From NCBI GenBank assembly GCA_040752835.1, contig JBFMGG010000007.1, forward strand, positions 310,001 to 374,000: a DNA stretch of 64,000 nucleotides, read 5' to 3'. Origin of the DNA: Campylobacterota bacterium (lineage in GTDB: Bacteria > Campylobacterota > Campylobacteria > Campylobacterales > Sulfurimonadaceae). This document shows positions 52,979 to 61,052 of this stretch, piece by piece. The stretch's first letter is position 1. Each line of letters starts with the position of its first letter. A model generated the notes under the pieces. It was not told the origin of the DNA. It searched no databases and saw only the letters and a list, made by a program, of their open reading frames with translations. A program made the translations under genes and the position numbers.

Positions 52979-53419
52979 TCATACCTGGTGGACGCAGCGG
53001 AGGTATCGGGTGATTTCGGTAGCGATGATGAAGTGCTCGACCGCCTCGGAAGCGGTTTTGAGAAACGGGGGGATTTTGTGGACCTTGATCCCGACGTGTT
53101 TCATCGCATAGAGGGTATTGATGCAGTAGTTGCCCGCGATGAGGACATTGCATTTTCCGAGGGCCTGGAGGAGAACGTAGTGTTCGCTGATGTGCGAAGG
53201 GTTCTGCATCATCGCGCATTCGCATTCGCACGCTTTCATCGTGGGATCGCTGATCATGGTTCCACCGTACCGCGCCCACGGATTCGGGCGGGTTTCGACG
53301 AAGCTGTAGCGGACCTCCTGCTGTTCGGAGAGGACCTCGTAAAAGGCGAACTGCGCGCAGGTACAGGGGTTGTCGTGGCTGAGCGATCGGTAAGGGTCCA
53401 TCGGTACGGCGACGATCAT
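52979..53419 (-). CDS. NifX/NafY-like FeMo-cofactor protein with Cys-rich insert
   Basis: 146 residues with the dinitrogenase-cofactor fold: MIVAVPMDPYRSLSHDNPCTCAQFAFYEVLSE and VLIAGNYCINTLYAMKHVGIKVHKIP. An insertion, KACECECAMMQNPSHISEHYV, adds cysteines and histidines; the N-terminal half has CTCAQ. The extra cysteines could hold a cluster. It is the first gene of the minus-strand unit with the peroxiredoxin-like, SIR2-like and clpPX genes, divergent from nifB, with GAGGAGCAG as ribosome site. The ATG at 53419 is chosen for this reason over an upstream in-frame start. Confidence 0.75.
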   Translation of the reverse strand: MIVAVPMDPYRSLSHDNPCTCAQFAFYEVLSEQQEVRYSFVETRPNPWARYGGTMISDPTMKACECECAMMQNPSHISEHYVLLQALGKCNVLIAGNYCINTLYAMKHVGIKVHKIPPFLKTASEAVEHFIIATEITRYLRCVHQV

Positions 53420-53456
53420 CGGCTGCTCCTCGTTATTTCGGTATCGGAAGCAACGG

Positions 53457-53472
53457 TGCAATTATCGTTCTG
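53457..53472 (-). promoter_or_regulatory. sigma-54-type promoter for the NifX-like/SIR2/clpPX run
   Basis: Minus-strand CAGAACGATAATTGCA: AGAACG, four bases, TTGCA, a full match to the nif pattern. The predicted start is near 53445, 26 bases before the ATG of the NifX-like gene. Confidence 0.75.
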
Positions 53473-53490
53473 CGAAACGGGGTCTCTCTG

Positions 53491-53519
53491 AAATGTCGCC
53501 GAATAGACAAAAATGTCAC
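53491..53519. promoter_or_regulatory. candidate enhancer (UAS) between the NifX-like and nifB promoters
   Basis: AAATGTCGCC (53491-53500) and AAATGTCACG (53511-53520) are direct repeats exactly 20 bases apart. TGT at 53494 and ACA at 53507 also form TGT-N10-ACA, the NifA binding pattern known from Proteobacteria. It lies between the two divergent sigma-54 elements and could serve both. Confidence 0.5.
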
Positions 53520-53548
53520 GATTGGGCTCGGGAAAGGGGAAAAAGATT

Positions 53549-53564
53549 AAGAACGGCGTTTGCA
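53549..53564 (+). promoter_or_regulatory. sigma-54-type promoter for nifB
   Basis: AAGAACGGCGTTTGCA: AGAACG, four bases, TTGCA. The predicted start is near 53576, leaving a leader of 60 bases before the nifB ATG at 53636. Confidence 0.75.
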
Positions 53565-53635
53565 TCACCCCTGATGAGAATGATTGCGCGCCGGATGAGG
53601 CACAGGATCATTGGATTTACATCAAGGAGAAACCT

Positions 53636-55051
53636 ATGAGCTGTTCGTCTAGCCACAACGAAGCTTTTATGCCCGATGATATCAAGGAAAAGATCCACAA
53701 CCATCCCTGCTATTCCGAGGGCGCGCATCACCATTATGCCCGTATCCACGTCGCGGTCGCCCCGGCGTGCAATATCCAGTGCAACTACTGCAACCGTAAA
53801 TACGACTGTTCCAACGAAAGCCGTCCCGGCGTCACGAGCGAGCGGCTCACCCCTGAAGAGGCGGCGAAAAAAGTGCTCCTCGTCGGCGGTGAAGTTCAGC
53901 GCATGAGCGTGCTGGGGATCGCAGGTCCGGGGGATGCGCTGGCCAATCCGGGCAAAACGTTCGAGACGTTCGGCCTCGTGCGCAAATTCGCCCCCGATCT
54001 CAAACTCTGCCTCTCGACCAACGGCTTGGAACTGCCCGAATTTATCGATGAGATGGTCGAATACAACATCGACCACATCACCGTCACGATCAACAGCGTC
54101 GACGAAACCGGAGAGATCGGAAGCCAAATCTATCCGTGGATTTTCAAAAACAACAAACGCTATTACGGTAAAGAAGCGGCGCAAATCCTCCTCGAAAACC
54201 AACTCGAAGGGATGAAGCGCTGTGTCGAAAAAGGGATTTTGATCAAAGCCAACTCGGTTCTGATCCCCGGTATCAACGACAAACACCTCCCCGAAGTCTC
54301 CAAAAAGCTCAAAGAGATCGGGGTGTTCCTGCACAATATCATGCCGATTCTCTCCGAGCCGGAGTTCGGAACCAAGTTTGCCCTCGACGGTATCCCAAGC
54401 GCGACCGATCAGCAGCAGATGGAGGTGCAGGAGGCGTGCGGCATGGACATGAAACTGATGCAGCACTGTCGTCAATGCCGTGCCGATGCGGTCGGGTTGA
54501 TCGGTGAAGATCGCGGGGCGGAATTCACCAAAGACACCTTTGCAGGGCTTAGTTTCGACGAGCTTCAGATCAAGTACGATCTCGAAGCACGCCAGGCGGC
54601 TCAGGCAAAAATCGAAGAGTTCCGGTTTTTCCTCGATCAGGCCAACGAACGGGTGCGCAAAGAGAAAGCGGAACTCAGCTCGGATGGGCATACCATCCTC
54701 GTCGCCGTCACCACTGCGGGGGAGGGGATGATCAACCAGCATTTCGGCAGCGTACGCGAATTCCTGATCTACGAAGCGGGAGATCGCGGTATCCGATTTA
54801 TCCACCACCGTAAAGTCGAAGCCGAATACTGCGCGGGGCCGGACGGCACCAATCCGTTGCAGCCGATTCTCGACCGTCTCAAAGACGTGAAACTGATCCT
54901 GACCGCCAAAATCGGCGGATGTCCTCAGGGGGATTTGGCGGCAGCCGGGATTGTTGCGGATCAAGACTACGCGTACCAGCCGATCGAAGCCTCGGTGCTG
55001 AAAGCGACTCGAAAATATTTTAACCTTCCCGAAGAGTTAGAAGTAAACTAA
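53636..55051 (+). CDS. nifB: nitrogenase cofactor biosynthesis radical-SAM protein NifB
   Basis: Makes NifB-co, the 8Fe-core precursor of FeMo-co, from two [4Fe-4S] clusters and SAM carbon. 471 residues: N-terminal MSCSSSHNEAFMPDDI, the radical-SAM CxxxCxxC as CNIQCNYC at residues 45-52 with a further CNRKYDC, and the C-terminal NifX-like domain with NQHFGSVREFLIYE and later CPQGDLAAAG (about 360-470). The ATG at 53636 is preceded by AAGGAGAAACCT; longer open frame upstream runs through the promoter and is not used. It heads a long operon with nifV 10 bases downstream. Confidence 0.96.
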   Translation: MSCSSSHNEAFMPDDIKEKIHNHPCYSEGAHHHYARIHVAVAPACNIQCNYCNRKYDCSNESRPGVTSERLTPEEAAKKVLLVGGEVQRMSVLGIAGPGDALANPGKTFETFGLVRKFAPDLKLCLSTNGLELPEFIDEMVEYNIDHITVTINSVDETGEIGSQIYPWIFKNNKRYYGKEAAQILLENQLEGMKRCVEKGILIKANSVLIPGINDKHLPEVSKKLKEIGVFLHNIMPILSEPEFGTKFALDGIPSATDQQQMEVQEACGMDMKLMQHCRQCRADAVGLIGEDRGAEFTKDTFAGLSFDELQIKYDLEARQAAQAKIEEFRFFLDQANERVRKEKAELSSDGHTILVAVTTAGEGMINQHFGSVREFLIYEAGDRGIRFIHHRKVEAEYCAGPDGTNPLQPILDRLKDVKLILTAKIGGCPQGDLAAAGIVADQDYAYQPIEASVLKATRKYFNLPEELEVN

Positions 55052-55061
55052 GGAGCCTATC

Positions 55062-56177
55062 ATGGCGCTCATCAACGACACCACTCTGCGCGACGGGGAG
55101 CAGGCTCCCTACGTCGCGTTCAATACCGCCGAGAAAATCCGGATCGCGACGCTGCTCGATGCGTGCGGAGCGGACGAACTCGAAATCGGTATCGCGGCGA
55201 TGGGCGAACGGGAACGCGACGACATCAAAGAACTTTTGGATTTGGGGCTCGGGGCGCGGATGATGACATGGAACCGGATGAAGATGGAGGACCTCGACGC
55301 CTCGCTGTCGTGCGGGGTGCGGGCCGTCGATCTCTCCATCCCGATTTCGGATCTGCTGATCGGGGTGAAATTCGGAGGGAACAAACGGAAAGTCCTTGGG
55401 GAGCTCGAATCGGTCGTGAGGGCGGCGAAAGGGGAAGGGCTGTTCGTCTGCATCGGGGGCGAGGACAGCTCACGCGGCGACAACGGATTTATTCGCGACG
55501 TGATGGAACTCGCCCGCGAGTGCGGAGCGGACCGTTTCCGCTACTGCGATACGGTGGGGATACTGACCCCGACACAGACCTATAATACGATCAAAACGCT
55601 GTGCGCGTACGATCTGCTGCCCATTGAAATGCATACCCACAACGATTTCGGCCTGGCCAATGCGAACGCCCTCAGCGGCCTCGATGCGGGGGCCGTGAGT
55701 CTCAATACCACCGTCATCGGGTTGGGAGAGAGGGCGGGGAACGCCTCGTTCGAGCAGATTCTGATGGCGCTGCGTCGTCTGTACGGCGAAAACCGCATCA
55801 TCGATCCGGTCAAGATCAAAGAGCTGGTTTCGACGGTGTCGAGTGCGGCGAATATGCCGCTGCTTCCCAACGCTCCCGTAGTGGGTGAGCGCCTTTTTGC
55901 GCATGAAAGCGGCATCCATGCCGATGGGATGATGAAAGATTCGCACGCGTACGAGCCCTATGAAGCCGAAGAGGTGGGATGCGTCCGCGAGTTTCCGATC
56001 GGCAAACATTCGGGCAGTGCGACGATCCGCTACCACCTCGAACGGATGGGAATCAGTGCCGATACGCGCATCCTCTCTTCGCTGCTCCCCAAAATCCGTG
56101 AGATCGTCACGGCGCGTAAACGGGTACTCGAATCGTATGAGCTCAAATCCCTCTATCAGGAAGCGGTATGTTTATAG
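55062..56177 (+). CDS. nifV: homocitrate synthase NifV
   Basis: Condenses acetyl-CoA with 2-oxoglutarate to homocitrate, the organic part of FeMo-co. 371 residues: NDTTLRDGEQAPYVAF at the N-terminus, the metal and substrate site MHTHNDFGLANANALSGLDAG, and VIGLGERAGNASFEQILMAL. Being in the nif operon directly after nifB and lacking the leucine-feedback domain of LeuA argues against 2-isopropylmalate synthase. AAGGAGCC precedes the ATG. Its 3' end overlaps the GNAT gene by 10 bases. Confidence 0.94.
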   Translation: MALINDTTLRDGEQAPYVAFNTAEKIRIATLLDACGADELEIGIAAMGERERDDIKELLDLGLGARMMTWNRMKMEDLDASLSCGVRAVDLSIPISDLLIGVKFGGNKRKVLGELESVVRAAKGEGLFVCIGGEDSSRGDNGFIRDVMELARECGADRFRYCDTVGILTPTQTYNTIKTLCAYDLLPIEMHTHNDFGLANANALSGLDAGAVSLNTTVIGLGERAGNASFEQILMALRRLYGENRIIDPVKIKELVSTVSSAANMPLLPNAPVVGERLFAHESGIHADGMMKDSHAYEPYEAEEVGCVREFPIGKHSGSATIRYHLERMGISADTRILSSLLPKIREIVTARKRVLESYELKSLYQEAVCL

Positions 56178-56995
56178 GATGGCTCAAATACGCCGACGTC
56201 GCGGAACTGGCCAAAATTGCCGAGGAAGCGGGGGTGCTGCTCGATGGGTACCATATCAAACTCATGATGATGCACGCGCCGCATTTGTGCTACGGTGCTT
56301 ATGAAGAGGGGCGGCTCGTCGGGGCGGCCATCGGGGTCGTGTACGAGAAAAGCGCGGCCGTCAAATATTTCATGGTTCGTCCCTCGCATCAGAATCTGGG
56401 GATCGGGCAGCGTCTGTTCGAGACGCTGCTCGGAGCGCTGGAAAGCGAATCTCCGGCATTGTCGCTTCTTTCGAGCGCGGCGATGCGCCCTTTTTTCGAA
56501 GGATACGGATTTGGGGCCGCATGCGAAGTGGGACGGTTTCTCAACGTCGGGAAAGTTCCCCCGTTCAGTTTTACGAACGCCCAGGCCAAGGAACTCGACG
56601 GCGGAAACTTCGACGCGATACTCCGCCGGCTCGATTACGAGACCTACGGCGAGGACCGGAGTGCCTTTTTGCTCGATGAGATGGAGCGGAACAGTTCTCT
56701 CAAATTCGCACTGCCCAATTCGTTTCAGCACTCCAGTGTCATCAACGCGCGCGGCGTCTACCTGGGGCCGTGGGAATGCCGCGAAGGGTTCGAAGAGGAA
56801 GCGGAGAAGATGATGCGCGGCGTTTTGTATTTTCGCGGGCTCAAAAAAGTGATTGCCGACGTGCCGCTCCAGAACCGCGCCGCCGTCGATCTCTACGAAC
56901 GTTACCACTTCCAGTGCAAAGAGACGTTTTATCAGATGGTGCGGGGCGGGGGCCAAACGGTGAAATTCGAAAACATCTACGCCTTTTCACTCTGA
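56168..56995 (+). CDS. GNAT-family acetyltransferase-like protein in the nif operon
   Basis: 275 residues with two GNAT-like halves. The first (about 10-125) has YGAYEEGRLVGAAIGVVYEK and FMVRPSHQNLGIGQRLFETLLGALE, with the acetyl-CoA loop QNLGIGQ, and FEGYGFGAACEV. The second (150-275) is an acetyltransferase-18-like domain ending KVIADVPLQNRAAVDLYERYHFQCKETFYQMV. N-acetylation of an unknown substrate is likely. It overlaps nifV and lies upstream of small nif genes. A role in nitrogen fixation is implied only by the operon. Confidence 0.75.
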   Translation: MFIGWLKYADVAELAKIAEEAGVLLDGYHIKLMMMHAPHLCYGAYEEGRLVGAAIGVVYEKSAAVKYFMVRPSHQNLGIGQRLFETLLGALESESPALSLLSSAAMRPFFEGYGFGAACEVGRFLNVGKVPPFSFTNAQAKELDGGNFDAILRRLDYETYGEDRSAFLLDEMERNSSLKFALPNSFQHSSVINARGVYLGPWECREGFEEEAEKMMRGVLYFRGLKKVIADVPLQNRAAVDLYERYHFQCKETFYQMVRGGGQTVKFENIYAFSL

Positions 56996-57037
56996 TTTGA
57001 ACGATAAATGCATTCAACCTACAAACAAGGAGCCGTT

Positions 57038-57229
57038 ATGTCTGAAGAAATCGATCCCAAAAAAGAGCTGGCCAAGCTCAAACGCCTCGCGACCGAGGTC
57101 GCATCCCAGATCCACGACATCGTCGAAGATACCCTCTGGAGCGATTACGTCAAAATGCCCGATCTCGCCGCACAGCTTTACGACGCCGTGAAAGCGGCCA
57201 ACGACTATAAAAAGGCCCACTCCCTCTAA
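57038..57229 (+). CDS. small nif-associated protein, DUF683 / CCE_0567 type
   Basis: 63 residues, two-helix hairpin: LAKLKRLATEVASQIHDIVEDTLWSDYVKMPDLAAQLYDAVKAANDYKKA. The LKRxATE...HD..EDL....Y..(I/M)P.LA...Y.A pattern matches a small family that travels with nifX-nifW in diazotrophs and has been described as metal-binding in cyanobacteria. Ribosome site AAGGAGCCG before the ATG at 57038. It is clearly in the nifB operon. Confidence 0.65.
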   Translation: MSEEIDPKKELAKLKRLATEVASQIHDIVEDTLWSDYVKMPDLAAQLYDAVKAANDYKKAHSL

Positions 57230-57239
57230 GGGGGCTTTC

Positions 57240-57518
57240 ATGGCGACGAAAGAGGAAGTGCTCGCCCTGGAGATCTGCGAATGCGGCGGCAAGAGCGTCG
57301 CCGAAGCGATCGTCATCTTCCAGGAGACCGACCTGCCGTACAAAAAAGCGAAAAAACTCGTCACCGAGTGTGACAAGAGCTGCTGCCGCGCAGCCCTTCT
57401 CAGACTTTTTGAAATGAGTTATTTCGGGACGTTCGATTATGATGAGATCGAGCGGCTGATTCAGCTGCGCCATGATAAACTCGCGGAAATTCTCGAGAGG
57501 ATGAAAACGGGCCGATGA
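57240..57518 (+). CDS. small cysteine-containing protein of the nif operon
   Basis: 92 residues, helical, with four to five cysteines arranged as ICECGG near residue 13 and ECDKSCCR near 44. The rest is charged helix (FDYDEIERLIQLRHDKLAEILERMKTG). This cysteine arrangement could bind an Fe-S cluster or metal, as in other nif accessory proteins (e.g. the NifT-to-NifZ group), but I do not recognise it. The start follows GGGGGCTTTC; its stop overlaps the next gene's ATG (ATGA). Confidence 0.6.
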   Translation: MATKEEVLALEICECGGKSVAEAIVIFQETDLPYKKAKKLVTECDKSCCRAALLRLFEMSYFGTFDYDEIERLIQLRHDKLAEILERMKTGR

Positions 57519-57955
57519 TGATCCGCCGTGCAACGATGGACGATCTCGAAGCGATGGGAACGCTGTTGTGCGAGCTCTTCGCCGTCGAAGACGATTTTAC
57601 GATTGACGTTGCGGCGCACCGGCGGGGGCTCGCGCTGCTGATCCAAAACGAGAACGCGGCAGTGTCGGTCGCCCTGAGCGGGGAGAAAATCGTCGGGATG
57701 GCGACGATGCAGCCGCTGGTGTCGACTGCGGTGGGCGGAAACGTCGGGCTGATCGAAGACGTCATCGTCACCGAATCGTATCGGGGCAGGGGGATCGGCA
57801 GAATACTGCTCGAAGAACTCATCGCCGAGTCGCGGCGCAGGGGTTACCGCCGTATCGCGCTGGCGGCCGATCGCCGCAACGGACGAGCCATCGCCTTTTA
57901 CCGCCGTTACGGTTTCGTCCCCGGTAACATGGGGATGCTCTACCGCCTCGACTGA
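57515..57955 (+). CDS. GNAT-family N-acetyltransferase
   Basis: 146 residues, single GNAT domain: MMIRRATMDDLEAMGTLLCELF, IEDVIVTESYRGRGIGRILLEELIAESRRRGYRRIALAADRRNGRAIAFYRRYGFVPGNMGML. The acetyl-CoA loop is RGRGIG. Acts on an unknown substrate. It ends the nifB-led plus-strand unit, after which a 199-base gap with the nifH promoter begins. It is unlike the two-domain GNAT protein upstream, so the two are not recent copies. Confidence 0.85.
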   Translation: MMIRRATMDDLEAMGTLLCELFAVEDDFTIDVAAHRRGLALLIQNENAAVSVALSGEKIVGMATMQPLVSTAVGGNVGLIEDVIVTESYRGRGIGRILLEELIAESRRRGYRRIALAADRRNGRAIAFYRRYGFVPGNMGMLYRLD

Positions 57956-58049
57956 TCGTCTCTTTCCACCCTTTTCATACCGGACCGCTTTACCCACCGT
58001 CGCTTTAGAGGGAAAAATCCCCCTCCTGCAAAACCCGTTCCTACAAATT

Positions 58050-58094
58050 TGTCTTTAATGCGGCATTTTGTCGCGTCAGATTGGAAAATGTCGC
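58050..58094 (+). promoter_or_regulatory. candidate enhancer repeats upstream of nifH
   Basis: TGTC occurs at 58050, 58069 and 58089 within ATTTGTCTT, TTTTGTCGC and AAAATGTCGC, spaced 19 and 20 bases. The last two match the 20-base-spaced repeat at nifB. A perfect palindrome ACAAATTTGT (58043-58052) lies at the upstream edge. Confidence 0.45.
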
Positions 58095-58103
58095 AAAAAA
58101 CCG

Positions 58104-59069
<966 letters not shown>

Positions 59070-59076
59070 TGTGAAA

Positions 59077-59133
59077 GGGGTCAGGATGATTTCTTGACCC
59101 CGTAGGGTAAAAGCGGTGCGGGGCTCTGCCCCG
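59077..59133 (+). terminator. tandem hairpins between nifH and the 119-residue gene
   Basis: GGGGTCA-(11)-TGACCCC at 59077-59101 and CGGGGC-tct-GCCCCG at 59119-59133. Without T-runs these are more likely processing or attenuation hairpins that keep nifH mRNA more abundant than nifDK, as is known in other diazotrophs. Confidence 0.55.
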
Positions 59134-59183
59134 TCGCGTATAACATCTTTAATGAAAAGAAAAGAACAGAAAAAGGAGACAAG

Positions 59184-59543
59184 ATGTTTATTTTAGGTTT
59201 TCACTTCCCAGCAGATATGGGAAACAAAATTCCGGACGAAAAAGTGGTTGAAAAACTGAAAGATGTCGATACCAGCGGTATCAACGAGATCAAATTGCTG
59301 ATGGGGACCAAAGAGAAAGACAAACAATGGCTCAGCTACACGAACAAAAACACGTTCCTGTTCAAAGCCATGGTTCACTACTTCAAAGAAGAGAACCCCA
59401 ACAACGAACAAAAGTACATGATCTACATGAACCGTTACCAGATGTCGGAAATCTCCAAACGCCTTGATGCGGGTGACGATGAGACCATGGCACTGTGCAA
59501 AAACCTCGATTCGATGGAACAATTCCGTATCGAAGTGGCCTGA
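59184..59543 (+). CDS. unknown protein between nifH and nifD, possibly CowN-like
   Basis: 119 residues, soluble, acidic and helical, without cysteine clusters. It begins [21 protein letters not shown]. In the C-terminal half, [15 protein letters not shown], then [36 protein letters not shown] resembles the order of features in CowN (NxFxxYFL, then a helix, then DDEEALALLDRLEEE), a small protein that protects nitrogenase from CO. The similarity is by eye and partial. AAAAGGAGAC precedes the ATG. It is 12 bases upstream of nifD, where methanogens and clostridia carry nifI, which this is not. Confidence 0.55.
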   Translation: MFILGFHFPADMGNKIPDEKVVEKLKDVDTSGINEIKLLMGTKEKDKQWLSYTNKNTFLFKAMVHYFKEENPNNEQKYMIYMNRYQMSEISKRLDAGDDETMALCKNLDSMEQFRIEVA

Positions 59544-59554
59544 GGAGGTGTACC

Positions 59555-61021
59555 ATGGGTCCAGAAACATTAGAAGCCAGACAGAAAGCCGCCGTTGAGG
59601 AGATCCTCAAGGCGTATCCCGAAAAAGCGGCCAAAAACCGTGAAAAGCACCTCGGGGTCGGTTCGCCGAACGACGAGAGCCAGAAAACGTGCGGCGACGT
59701 ACGTTCCAACAAAAAAACCGTTCCGGGCGTCATGAGCCAGCGCGGATGTGCCTATGCGGGGTCCAAAGGGGTCGTATGGGGTCCGGTCAAAGACATGATC
59801 CACATCAGCCACGGTCCGATCGGATGCGGTCAGTACAGCCGTGCGGGTCGCCGTAACTATTACATCGGGGTAACCGGAGTCGATACGTTCGTTACGATGA
59901 ACTTCAGCTCCGATTTCCAGGAAAACAGCATCGTTTTCGGGGGGGACAAAAAACTTGCCCTGTGTATCGACGAGATCGAAACGCTTTTCCCGCTTAACAA
60001 CGGAATTACCGTCCAGTCGGAATGTCCGATCGGTCTGATCGGGGACGACATCAACGCCGTGGCGAAAGTCAAAGCGGCTGAGCTGGGCAAAACGATCGTT
60101 CCGGTCAACTGTGAAGGGTTCCGCGGGGTTTCCCAGTCGCTCGGTCACCACATCGCCAACGATACCGTTCGCGACTACGTTTTCGATGCCGACGTCAACC
60201 TGACAACGGACGATGTCGTCGCAACGGACTATGACGTCGCTATCATCGGGGACTACAACATCGGCGGTGACGCATGGTCGAGCCGTATTCTCCTCGAAGA
60301 GATGGGACTTCGCGTTGTGGCGCAATGGTCGGGAGATGCGACGCTCAAAGAGATGGCGCTGACGCCGAAAGTGAAATTGAACCTGCTTCACTGCTACCGT
60401 TCAATGAACTACATCAGCCGTCACATGGAAAAAGAGTACGGGATCCCCTGGGTCGAGTACAACTTCTTCGGACCGACTCAGACGATCAAATCGCTTCGCA
60501 AAATCGCGTCGTTCTTTGACGAATCGATTCAGAAAAAATGCGAAGAAGTGATCGCCAAATACCAGCCGATGATCGATGCGGTCATCGCGAAATACCGCCC
60601 GCGTCTCGAAGGGAAACAGGTCATGCTGTTTGTCGGCGGACTTCGCCCGCGTCACGTTATCGGTGCGTATGAAGACCTGGGAATGGAAGTGATCGGAACC
60701 GGTTACGAGTTTGCCCACGACGACGATTACAAACGGACCAAAGAAGAGATTTTCCGCTCGACGGTCATCTACGATGACGTCAACGAATACGAACTCGAAG
60801 CGTTCGTCAAAAAACTTCAGCCGGACCTCGTCGCGTCGGGGATCAAAGAGAAGTACGTATTCCAGAAAATGGGTCTGCCGTACCGTCAGATGCACTCATG
60901 GGATTACAGCGGACCTTACCACGGGTACGACGGATTCGCCATTTTCGCCCAGGATATGGATCTTGCGATCAACTCTCCGGTATGGGCACATTCCAAAGCA
61001 CCATGGGAGAAAGAGGGGTGA
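59555..61021 (+). CDS. nifD: nitrogenase molybdenum-iron protein alpha chain
   Basis: Catalytic subunit carrying FeMo-co. 488 residues; P-cluster cysteines in [10 protein letters not shown] and GPIGCGQYS, the FeMo-co cysteine in [33 protein letters not shown] near residue 278, and the cofactor histidine in [17 protein letters not shown] near 450. These two ligands identify Mo- (or alternative) nitrogenase rather than NifE. The start at 59555 follows GAGGAGGTG. nifK follows 31 bases later. Confidence 0.98.
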   Translation: MGPETLEARQKAAVEEILKAYPEKAAKNREKHLGVGSPNDESQKTCGDVRSNKKTVPGVMSQRGCAYAGSKGVVWGPVKDMIHISHGPIGCGQYSRAGRRNYYIGVTGVDTFVTMNFSSDFQENSIVFGGDKKLALCIDEIETLFPLNNGITVQSECPIGLIGDDINAVAKVKAAELGKTIVPVNCEGFRGVSQSLGHHIANDTVRDYVFDADVNLTTDDVVATDYDVAIIGDYNIGGDAWSSRILLEEMGLRVVAQWSGDATLKEMALTPKVKLNLLHCYRSMNYISRHMEKEYGIPWVEYNFFGPTQTIKSLRKIASFFDESIQKKCEEVIAKYQPMIDAVIAKYRPRLEGKQVMLFVGGLRPRHVIGAYEDLGMEVIGTGYEFAHDDDYKRTKEEIFRSTVIYDDVNEYELEAFVKKLQPDLVASGIKEKYVFQKMGLPYRQMHSWDYSGPYHGYDGFAIFAQDMDLAINSPVWAHSKAPWEKEG

Positions 61022-61052
61022 CCCCCTCTTTTTCTGACATAAGGAGAATGAG

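Noticed and set aside
52979-53461. Longer start for the NifX-like gene at 53461
   Set aside because: It would run across the sigma-54 promoter and lacks a ribosome site; the ATG at 53419 has GAGGAG upstream.
55062-56177. LeuA (2-isopropylmalate synthase) instead of NifV
   Set aside because: It is 371 residues long, lacks the LeuA regulatory domain, and is directly downstream of nifB.
59184-59543. NifI/PII-type regulator between nifH and nifD
   Set aside because: The length is close, but the PII T-loop and signature motifs are absent.
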